Shown here piece by piece: positions 57,820 to 64,000 of a DNA stretch of 64,000 nt. The notes below the pieces were generated by a model. That model saw only the letters and a program-made list of their open reading frames with translations. It was not told the origin of the DNA and did no database searches. The position numbers and the translations under genes were made by a program. The DNA lies in NCBI GenBank assembly GCA_030812955.1, contig JAUSTR010000005.1:62001-126000 (forward strand). The letters run 5' to 3'. The DNA is from Bacillus alveayuensis. GTDB taxonomy: Bacteria; Bacillota; Bacilli; Bacillales; Aeribacillaceae. Numbering within the stretch: position 1 is the first letter of the stretch; each line of letters begins with the position of its first letter.

Positions 57820-57825
57820 AAAAAT

Positions 57826-57864
57826 GAAAACCCCCGGATCTATTAAATAAGACCGGGGATTTTC
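57826..57864 (+). terminator. Terminator of pbpG
   Basis: GAAAACCCCCGG and CCGGGGATTTTC form a stem with a 15-base loop, then ATG-TCC; an A-run before it gives a T-run on the other strand too. Seven bases past the stop. Confidence 0.8.
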
Positions 57865-57956
57865 ATGTCCTAGTTTTATAAGTTTAACTTTAGTCTACTT
57901 ATTTTTTTCTGAAACCTCAATAAATTGCGGATTTGTTCACAATTTCGTCAAATTCC

Positions 57957-58472
57957 TCATTGAACAGAAAGGCCTTTTTTCAATTCTTCACTAGAAAGCT
58001 CCCACATTTTTTCATCATGATTTTTTAAAAAGTTTGCAAGAATTTTTTTCGAGCGGTCGTCCATATGATCAACAATAATATGGCGTTTTAACGATTTATC
58101 CATGCGATTGACGTGCTCTGGAAGCGACTTATAGCCACGTCTTGCTTCACGGTCAACGGTGAGCTCGCATGCGGCAACACCGGCATAATACGGCCCTTCC
58201 TCTTTGCGGTCAACCGTCACCCAAACGAGCCAATACGGCTTTCCGTTTGGAACATCTTCTTTAACATGAGTAAATTTTATCCCTCTTTCAACTTGACTGC
58301 GTGCATGCATCGCACCGATATCAACGAATGCTTCTCCTTCTTCAATGTCGATAAAAACAGGAGAAACATTTTCTAAGCTTAAGGCTCCGACGCCAAAGCC
58401 TTTATGTCCATCGGTTGGATCATTTTTAATAATGTTAAAACCAATATTTTTCTTCTTTTTTTCTGTCATCAT
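57957..58472 (-). CDS. ywhD: YwhD family protein
   Basis: 171 residues. Matches the conserved YwhD family of Bacilli, function unknown. N-terminal KKKKNIGFNIIKNDPTDGHK and central EGEAFVDIGAMHARSQVERG are typical. AAGGAGG precedes two adjacent ATG codons (58472, 58469). Thirteen bases after ywhC, so co-transcribed. Confidence 0.88.
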   Translation of the reverse strand: MMTEKKKKNIGFNIIKNDPTDGHKGFGVGALSLENVSPVFIDIEEGEAFVDIGAMHARSQVERGIKFTHVKEDVPNGKPYWLVWVTVDRKEEGPYYAGVAACELTVDREARRGYKSLPEHVNRMDKSLKRHIIVDHMDDRSKKILANFLKNHDEKMWELSSEELKKGLSVQ

Positions 58473-58485
58473 CCTATCCTCCTTG

Positions 58486-59148
58486 TTAAGAAAAGAACGG
58501 TTGTAAGATTAAATGGAAAAATAAAACGGTTGCTTCCCGTCCGTGATAAAGTACTGGATCAATCAAATATTGGTCTAAAGGTGTTAAAACAATAATGAAA
58601 AAAATTAAGATGCCATAATTCTCATATTGTGTCAGCTTTGCCCGAATATGTCTCGGTGCTAAATCCTCAATGATTCGATAACCGTCTAGCGGTGGGAAAG
58701 GGAGTAAATTAAAAAGAAAGAGTATGATATTTAATGATACTAGTATATTTAAAAACTTATCAATGATCCTTGCCATTTCAACTGGCATCATTTCAGCCAC
58801 ACCTGATGCCATTATGTTGAGAAATAAAAATCCGATAAAGGCGATGACAAGGTTGCTTAACGGACCGGCAACGGATACGAGCACTCCTGCAAGACGAGGC
58901 TTTTGAAAAAAGAAACGGTTCACAGGAACAGGTCTCGCCCAGCCGAAGCCTGCTAAAAAAATTAAAATCGTCCCAAAAGGGTCAAGGTGAGAAATAGGAT
59001 TTAACGTTAACCTTCCTTGATTCTTGGCTGTTGGGTCACCAAACTTATATGCTACATAGGCATGGGCAAATTCATGTAGTGTAAAGGCAATGATAAGCGC
59101 TACAATGACATATGGCAATAAATCAAAACCATAATATAAAAAAGGCAC
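58486..59148 (-). CDS. ywhC: Site-2-protease-like membrane metalloprotease YwhC (M50)
   Basis: 220 residues with about five membrane helices. Zinc motif HEFAH (about 25-29) and the second motif NLLPFPPLDGYRI (about 145-157), with LNPISHLDPFG between. Short, PDZ-less M50 class. Substrate unknown. GTG start with GGGAGG upstream. Confidence 0.9.
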   Translation of the reverse strand: MPFLYYGFDLLPYVIVALIIAFTLHEFAHAYVAYKFGDPTAKNQGRLTLNPISHLDPFGTILIFLAGFGWARPVPVNRFFFQKPRLAGVLVSVAGPLSNLVIAFIGFLFLNIMASGVAEMMPVEMARIIDKFLNILVSLNIILFLFNLLPFPPLDGYRIIEDLAPRHIRAKLTQYENYGILIFFIIVLTPLDQYLIDPVLYHGREATVLFFHLILQPFFS

Positions 59149-59225
59149 TTTTTAAGCCTCCCATCTCAACAAATCGATCTATATCAAGTATACTATATTT
59201 TGAATACTATTACATTTCTTCCCGT

Positions 59226-59304
59226 TTGATACGTCCGTTATTCTCTAACGGCCATGTTAGAGCCTTGCACATGCAAACATTCGTTAAGCCTAAATACGTA
59301 TCAA
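59226..59304. promoter_or_regulatory. Structured inverted repeat between ywhC and ywhB
   Basis: TTGATACGT (59226-59234) and ACGTATCAA (59296-59304) are perfect 9-bp arms closing a region that contains CCGTTA-ttctc-TAACGG (59235-59251) directly stacked on them, and TTGC-acat-GCAA (59265-59276). An alternative hairpin, CTCTAAC-ggccat-GTTAGAG (59243-59262), excludes the first. Could be an RNA leader for ywhB (plus) or an operator; the strand is undecided. Confidence 0.5.
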
Positions 59305-59343
59305 CGCTCACTTTTTTATATCGCAACAGAAAGGGGACTGACC

Positions 59344-59529
59344 ATGCCTTACGTAACAGTGAAAATGCTAGAAGGTCGTACGGAGGAACAAAAAAAAGCT
59401 CTCGTAGAAAAAGTAACCGAGGCCGTTTCTGAAACAACTGGTGCTTCTAAAGAAAAAATTGTCGTATTTATTGAGGAAATGAGCAAAAATCATTATGCCG
59501 TTGCTGGAAAGCGTTTAAGCGACGAATAA
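59344..59529 (+). CDS. ywhB: 4-oxalocrotonate tautomerase family protein
   Basis: 61 residues from the ATG at 59344 (AAAGGGG, 7-base spacing). After removal of Met the catalytic Pro1 is exposed (PYVTVKMLEGRTEEQKKALV). Small hexameric tautomerase; the physiological substrate in Bacilli is unknown. The longer open frame to 59254 runs through the structured leader and is not coding. Confidence 0.93.
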   Translation: MPYVTVKMLEGRTEEQKKALVEKVTEAVSETTGASKEKIVVFIEEMSKNHYAVAGKRLSDE

Positions 59530-59535
59530 TCTTAA

Positions 59536-59643
59536 GAGGCTGTCTCATAAGGGTCTGACCTCACGCAGCCATCACAATATATAGTTACTTTTCTTCTGAA
59601 TTAAGCGCTATATATTGTATTGGTATTGTGGGGTCAGGCCCTT
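59536..59643. repeat. Family C element after ywhB
   Basis: Starts GAGGCTGTCTCATAAGG. GGTCTGACCTCAC and GTGGGGTCAGGCC form outer arms (11 of 13 match) around a second stem CAATATATAG/CTATATATTG. It lies between the convergent ywhB and ywgA and may act as a two-way terminator. Confidence 0.7.
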
Positions 59644-59660
59644 TTGGTTCGACATGCTCC

Positions 59661-60167
59661 TTATTGAACAACTTTTTTTCTCAAGGATTCAATATATTGA
59701 AAGGCTTCTTCAATTTCTCCTTCGGTGTATCGCTGCTTGCTTTTGAGTGTGAATACTTTTTCTATTATTTCCTCTTTCGTTAGCTCTTCAAAATATAAAA
59801 TCGTTGAAACGAGCTCTAAAAAGCGGGCTGACTGAGCATTAAGGTCCATCATGCAATCTTGTAAATGAGGAATGCTCATATCATAATGGCTTAAAAACTC
59901 CTCGCCTGCTTTTGTCAGTGTATACTTATATTGATAATAACCGCCCTTTTTTTCCCGCACCTCATCAATAAATCCTAAATTGCATAATTCTTCAATTCTT
60001 AATGTAAGCTCCTCTGAGTATGGACCATAAAAATGGAAGTTATATTTCTCGTAAAATGGAAAATTTAGCTTTTTCGCTATATATATAATCTTTTGAAGCT
60101 TTTTGCGTCCGATAATTTCTTCAGAAATCGCAAATACCTTCATCAGCTTTGCATGTTCTTTTAGCAC
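59661..60167 (-). CDS. ywgA: YwgA family protein
   Basis: 168 residues, a conserved Bacillus protein of unknown function. The first 90 residues look like a winged helix (GRKKLQKIIYIAKKLNFPFY, EELTLRIEELCNLGFIDEV). GTG start. Lies 34 bases downstream of ywfO in the same operon, as in B. subtilis. Confidence 0.87.
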   Translation of the reverse strand: MLKEHAKLMKVFAISEEIIGRKKLQKIIYIAKKLNFPFYEKYNFHFYGPYSEELTLRIEELCNLGFIDEVREKKGGYYQYKYTLTKAGEEFLSHYDMSIPHLQDCMMDLNAQSARFLELVSTILYFEELTKEEIIEKVFTLKSKQRYTEGEIEEAFQYIESLRKKVVQ

Positions 60168-60201
60168 ACCCCGTCATCTCCTCATGAAAAAAATAATCCA
60201 T

Positions 60202-61509
60202 TTATTTATGCAGCTGCAAAAGGCTGATAATTTTCTTTTTTATATTTCGTTTCGACGAAAAATCATTTAATAAATCAAGTGGAAAATATAATTTATGATC
60301 CGTTCTTCTTTTCCCTGAAATAGCATCAACAATTTCCGACTCTCTTGAAAGCTCACGAATTTCTCCATTTTGCATCAGTAAATGGATTGGTAAACGTTCT
60401 TCCTCTTCACCTGGACGGTAAAAATCGTAAGGAAGGTCTGATGATGAATCAACGACCAAATAATAGTCCGGATCGATCCCCGCTTTTTTAAACAACGACG
60501 TTAGTTCCATAAGTCTCATCAACTGCTCATTTGTCGGATGAAATTCTACATATTTAAACAATATCCGATTGATAAATCGTTTGCATAAGTCACTTAAGAT
60601 CGGATCGTCTTCATCTTGCCATTCTTGAAAATAAAAAAGAATAATCGATTCATCTAATTTTAAGTAATCTTCAATCGTTACCTTTTCTGAAAAAATGGAA
60701 TAAAAATGCTTAGGCTTACATTTAAACGGATAGCCGTCTTCATAAAGGGCTTTAGCTCGGTGAAGAATTTTCGTTAATATGACTTCTGCGCTTCTCGTAA
60801 CCGGATGGAAGTATACTTGCCAATACATTTGATAGCGGCTCATGATGTAATCCTCGACGGCATGCATACCACTATACTTAATCACAACCTGGTCTTCACG
60901 CGGGCGCATCAAACGCAAAATCCGTTCCATATCAAAATGTCCATAGCTTACCCCAGTATAAAACGCATCACGCTGAAGGTAGTCCATTCGATCAGCATCA
61001 ATTTGGCTAGAAATTAAGCTGACAACTTGTTTATTCGGGTACGTTTTAGCAATCACTTCGGTTACCTTCTTTGGAAAATCAGAGCCTATTTGCGAAAGAA
61101 CACGGTTTATTTCCGTATTTCCTAAAATAATAGCTTGTGTAAAAGCTTCGTGATCTAAATGAAAGACTTTTTCAAACGAATGTGAAAATGGCCCGTGCCC
61201 TAAATCATGTAAAAGAGCGGCACATAAGCTTAAGAGACGTTCATCTTCATCCCACTCTGGTCGTCCTTGAAAAACATCATCGACAATCCGTCTGACGATT
61301 TCATAAACACCGAGGGAATGATTAAAGCGGCTATGCTCCGCTCCGTGAAAGGTTAAGAAAGTCGTGCCAAGTTGTCGAATTCTTCGAAGGCGCTGAAACT
61401 CTTTCGTTCCTATTAAATCCCAAATTACTTTATCACGCACATGAATATAACGATGAACCGGATCTTTAAACACTTTTTCTTCCGATAATTTTTCGTTCGG
61501 GTACGCCAT
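60202..61509 (-). CDS. ywfO: HD-domain phosphohydrolase YwfO
   Basis: 435 residues from the ATG at 61509 (AGAGGGAAG upstream); the longer frame adds non-homologous residues. HD motifs HSRFNHSLGVYEIV (about 56) and LLHDLGHGPFSHSFE (about 97), then SQIDADRMDYLQRDAFYTG. Resembles the dNTP triphosphohydrolase-like enzymes of Firmicutes; the precise substrate is not readable here. Confidence 0.9.
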   Translation of the reverse strand: MAYPNEKLSEEKVFKDPVHRYIHVRDKVIWDLIGTKEFQRLRRIRQLGTTFLTFHGAEHSRFNHSLGVYEIVRRIVDDVFQGRPEWDEDERLLSLCAALLHDLGHGPFSHSFEKVFHLDHEAFTQAIILGNTEINRVLSQIGSDFPKKVTEVIAKTYPNKQVVSLISSQIDADRMDYLQRDAFYTGVSYGHFDMERILRLMRPREDQVVIKYSGMHAVEDYIMSRYQMYWQVYFHPVTRSAEVILTKILHRAKALYEDGYPFKCKPKHFYSIFSEKVTIEDYLKLDESIILFYFQEWQDEDDPILSDLCKRFINRILFKYVEFHPTNEQLMRLMELTSLFKKAGIDPDYYLVVDSSSDLPYDFYRPGEEEERLPIHLLMQNGEIRELSRESEIVDAISGKRRTDHKLYFPLDLLNDFSSKRNIKKKIISLLQLHK

Positions 61510-61613
61510 TATCTTCCCTCTTCCATCATGACATGGTTTTATTATATCTCTTTTATTTCGACAAGGATAGTACGGAAATGTCAAATATTACTATTCATAT
61601 AATATAATGAAAA

Positions 61614-61694
61614 GGCTGTTTTCGTAAAACTTGTCGCTTGCCTAGACAGTCGAAAAGCTATGGCGGTAAAGCAACAAATCTTTTAGAAAAGTGC
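61614..61694 (-). repeat. Family A hairpin repeat, minimal (both arms, most modules lost)
   Basis: Right terminus GGCTGTTTTCGTAAAAC, half of the first hairpin (CGCTTGCC), then left arm AGACAGTCGAAAAGC...TTTTAGAAAAGTGCC. The second and third hairpins are gone. Confidence 0.88.
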
Positions 61695-61699
61695 CAATG

Positions 61700-61739
61700 A
61701 AAAAAATCACCATTGCAGAAATGGCTCCTACATGGTGAT
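61700..61739 (-). terminator. Terminator of the DUF1450 gene
   Basis: Perfect stem ATCACCAT/ATGGTGAT followed on minus by a run of T. Three bases past the stop. Confidence 0.9.
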
Positions 61740-61742
61740 CGG

Positions 61743-61967
61743 TTATTTTCCTAATTTTTTCGTAATTTTTTCAATTAACTCATCTTCATTCGGTGCAGAG
61801 ATGGGACGATTATTGACAAATGCGAATGACTTCTTACGTCCAGGTCCGCAATAAGACTGACAGCCTATTTTAATTGTCGCATTTGGATCTATCTTCTTTA
61901 ACCGCGGCAACAACGTTTTTAAATTCGTTGCTTGACAATCGTCGCATACACGGAACTCATTCGCCAT
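61743..61967 (-). CDS. DUF1450 (YuzB-like) small cysteine-rich protein
   Basis: 74 residues. VCDDCQATN near the N-terminus and [20 protein letters not shown] in the middle carry the cysteines of the DUF1450 family, thioredoxin-like 2Fe-2S ferredoxin relatives by fold. Function unknown. Transcribed alone, between ywfO and rsfA. Confidence 0.85.
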   Translation of the reverse strand: MANEFRVCDDCQATNLKTLLPRLKKIDPNATIKIGCQSYCGPGRKKSFAFVNNRPISAPNEDELIEKITKKLGK

Positions 61968-62144
61968 GATTAAAACAACCCTTTCATCTATGTCATGCTC
62001 TCGGGTATTTTACCTCTTATTGATTATCAAATCAAGTCATGTTTCAAATATGCCATGTAGAGAACGTTTTCCTTTCAAACCCTCCTTCGTTTGCTAATAA
62101 AATGTGTATTTCTTCTGATCTTCAAATAAAAATCTACTATCCTT

Positions 62145-62174
62145 GTATAAAATTTTCCAGAGAGGGAGAAGATG
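62145..62174 (+). promoter_or_regulatory. Sigma-F promoter of rsfA
   Basis: GTATA (62145-62149), 15 bases, GGAGAAGATG (62165-62174). Against GYWTA-15-GGNRANANTR only one position differs. rsfA is a forespore gene in B. subtilis. Confidence 0.72.
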
Positions 62175-62256
62175 TAGGTAGATGCACAAAATGATTGTCA
62201 TTCATTGTTTCTTTCTATCATTCAAGAAAGTAATCTTTAAAAGGGGAGTTGAGAAA

Positions 62257-62952
62257 ATGAAAAAAAGACAAGATGCTTGGTCAGAAGAAGATGATTTACT
62301 CCTTGCCGAAACCGTTTTACGGCATGTTCGAGAAGGAAGCACTCAATTAAATGCTTTTGAAGAAGTTGGTGATAAATTAAATCGCACCTCTGCAGCATGC
62401 GGCTTCAGATGGAACGCTGTTGTTCGCCATAACTATGAAAAAGCATTACAGCTTGCGAAAAAGCAACGTAAACAAAAAATGCGAGCTTTAGGTAAAGGTC
62501 AGCCTGCTAAAAAACGGCTTCTTTACACACCACCTGAACCAGCTTTAGAGATGGAGAATTTAAATCTTCCAACAACTTTAGAGAATGATAATCAGCAAGA
62601 GGCAAAGGTCAACGCACCTTCATCACAAATAGTCGACGTAAAAGATTTAACAATGGATCATGTCATTGAATTTCTCAAATCATACGAAGGAAATCAGCAG
62701 CACGTATCAGCACTTAAAGAAGAAAACAACCGCCTCAAACAACATAATGAAGAGTTGCAGAAGCAAAATGAAGAATTAGAGAAGAAGATTGCTAAACTTG
62801 AGCAAGAATCACAAACTGTACAAGAAGACTATGAAACACTTATGAAGATTATGAATCGCGCAAGAAAGCTTGTCCTTTTTGAAGAAGAGGAGCGACCAGC
62901 AACAAAGTTCAAAATGGATCGCAATGGAAATCTTGAAAAGCTAGCCGAATAA
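62257..62952 (+). CDS. rsfA: Prespore-specific transcriptional regulator RsfA
   Basis: 231 residues from the ATG at 62257 (AAAAGGGGAG upstream). N-terminal Myb/SANT-like domain (about 5-65; [36 protein letters not shown]) and a C-terminal coiled coil (about 160-215). RsfA fine-tunes sigma-F target genes in the forespore. An upstream in-frame ATG (62182) falls at the predicted transcription start and is unlikely to be used. Confidence 0.93.
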   Translation: MKKRQDAWSEEDDLLLAETVLRHVREGSTQLNAFEEVGDKLNRTSAACGFRWNAVVRHNYEKALQLAKKQRKQKMRALGKGQPAKKRLLYTPPEPALEMENLNLPTTLENDNQQEAKVNAPSSQIVDVKDLTMDHVIEFLKSYEGNQQHVSALKEENNRLKQHNEELQKQNEELEKKIAKLEQESQTVQEDYETLMKIMNRARKLVLFEEEERPATKFKMDRNGNLEKLAE

Positions 62953-62964
62953 CATAAAGGGAAT

Positions 62965-63025
62965 GAGGCTGTCCCATAAGTGTCTGACCTCACGCTGTAG
63001 GTTGAACACTATCAGCCTCTTTCAG
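62965..63025 (+). repeat. Family C element, probable terminator of rsfA
   Basis: GAGGCTG and CAGCCTC (to about 63020) close a large hairpin that contains TGTCTGACCTCACGC, the family C core; TTTCAGTTTC follows. Thirteen bases past the rsfA stop. Confidence 0.65.
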
Positions 63026-63131
63026 TTTCAGTGCGTTTTACTGTGAGCTGGAGAAAATACTCACAGTATGCACACGTTTCTCGGTTTTAACGAAATTCGC
63101 TAAGATGTCTCCCTCTTCAAGCATTCACTCT

Positions 63132-63980
63132 TCACACAAGATCTCCTAATGCTTTTTCATTACGTTCAATCATTCGAATCAAATAGTTTTCATATAGCTC
63201 TTGTTCATGAGCCGTAAGCCCTTTTGAATAAATATGACCGCTTAAATCTTTTAAAGATGTCAAAAATTTCATCATTAACTCTTGTATCGTTAGTTCCGTT
63301 TTTAGCAGTTCACTTAATGAAGCCATTGTGCTTGGGTTGATATGAGGATAAGTAAATTTTGTCTGTTTTCCCTTTAATGCACATTCATAAAAACCTTTTA
63401 TGATCTTGGCTCTTTCTGAACCGCTTCCATTAACACTTAAATAGATTTGAACAGCTACACCACCGCGAAGTCTGCGTTGTGAAATTCCGGCAATTTTTTT
63501 TCCGAAAATGCTTAAATCATAATTTCCTGGACAATAAGAGCCTATGATTTCACGTGCTTCAATCTTCACATCGTATTCTCGGAGCATATAGCGAATGAGC
63601 TCCCACATCGTATCATAGCCACGATGAATATCAATCCCTTTTTCTGTTTCCGGTAAAATTAACGAAAGATTTAACACACCTTCATCCAATACAACCGCAA
63701 GACCGCCAGAATTTCTCACGATCACATGGTATCCCTTTTCTTTGAGAAAATGGATGCCATCGGCTAAATACGGTACTTTTGTATCTTGAATTCCGAGCAC
63801 AATAGTTTGATGATGAACCCAAGATCTAGCAACAGGTGCAGACTCACCTTTTCCAACTACATAACATAATGTATCATCAATAGCAAAAGATTGCTTAGCA
63901 TCAAATTGAGGACCTATGCTTGAATGATCGATAATTCTCCACTCTTTTTGCCTTAATAAAGATAAATGTTGATCTCCCAT
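63132..63980 (-). CDS. lipL: Octanoyl-[GcvH]:protein N-octanoyltransferase LipL
   Basis: 282 residues, biotin/lipoate ligase fold without the ATP-binding part. Moves octanoyl from GcvH to E2 subunits in lipoate assembly. Catalytic Cys in [18 protein letters not shown] (about 149) and the Lys in [17 protein letters not shown] with AAAGGAG. Adjacent to rsfA, as ywfL is in B. subtilis. Confidence 0.92.
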   Translation of the reverse strand: MGDQHLSLLRQKEWRIIDHSSIGPQFDAKQSFAIDDTLCYVVGKGESAPVARSWVHHQTIVLGIQDTKVPYLADGIHFLKEKGYHVIVRNSGGLAVVLDEGVLNLSLILPETEKGIDIHRGYDTMWELIRYMLREYDVKIEAREIIGSYCPGNYDLSIFGKKIAGISQRRLRGGVAVQIYLSVNGSGSERAKIIKGFYECALKGKQTKFTYPHINPSTMASLSELLKTELTIQELMMKFLTSLKDLSGHIYSKGLTAHEQELYENYLIRMIERNEKALGDLV

Positions 63981-64000
63981 CTTGAAGCGATCTCCTTTAA

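Overview
The window is a stretch of chromosome from an endospore-forming member of the Bacillaceae. Gene content and order follow the Bacillus subtilis segment murAA-atp-upp-glyA-ywlG...prfA-racA-tdk-rpmE-rho-glpX-murAB-fbaA-spo0F-pyrG-rpoE...argS-speEB-pbpG-ywh-ywf. Sporulation genes (spoIIR, racA, spo0F, rsfA, pbpG) show that the organism makes spores. The isobutyryl-CoA mutase IcmF, the acdA/mmg/fadF cluster and the style of the intergenic hairpin repeats resemble the Geobacillus/Anoxybacillus/Aeribacillus side of the family, but the genus is inferred, not proven. Almost everything is on the minus strand; racA, ywjG, clsB, pbpG, ywhB and rsfA are on plus. I saw no rRNA, tRNA, CRISPR array, prophage or intact transposase.

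Layout. 1-600: a 21-bp minisatellite. 620-3070: murAA, ywmB and ywzB. 3375-10620: the F1Fo ATP synthase operon (atpZ-I-B-E-F-H-A-G-D-C, read leftwards) behind a near-consensus sigma-A promoter. 10817-13063: a secreted Vpr-like subtilase. 13363-18783: upp, glyA, ywlG, rpiB, a chemoreceptor and ywlE. 19325-24630: mntP, ywlC, ywlB, spoIIR, prmC and prfA, with a DnaA-box cluster between ywlC and ywlB. 25004-28808: racA, a lipoprotein gene, tdk, rpmE and rho. 29430-38000: glpX, murAB, a transaldolase-family gene, fbaA, spo0F, ywjG, pyrG (with a CTP-sensing attenuator) and rpoE. 38432-49726: a fatty-acid/branched-acyl-CoA cluster (fadF, mmgA, mmgB, mmgC, acdA, a TetR regulator, icmF) behind one promoter overlapped by a FadR-type operator. 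49889-64000: clsB, a tiny transcription unit, argS, ywiB, speB, speE, pbpG, ywhD, ywhC, ywhB, ywgA, ywfO, a DUF1450 gene, rsfA and lipL.

The genes are ordinary housekeeping genes; the unusual material lies between them. Eleven copies (whole or eroded) of a 75-190 bp palindromic element (family A) and two copies of a longer relative (family B, about 255 bp) sit in the gaps, several inside operons. Both families share one plan: terminal inverted arms around three hairpins in a fixed order. Their primary sequences differ, yet the stems are conserved. Other items worth a second look are the structured mntP leader, the self-contained 14-codon unit beside argS, a hairpin element between 27-bp direct repeats upstream of the lipoprotein gene, and a structured inverted repeat between ywhC and ywhB.
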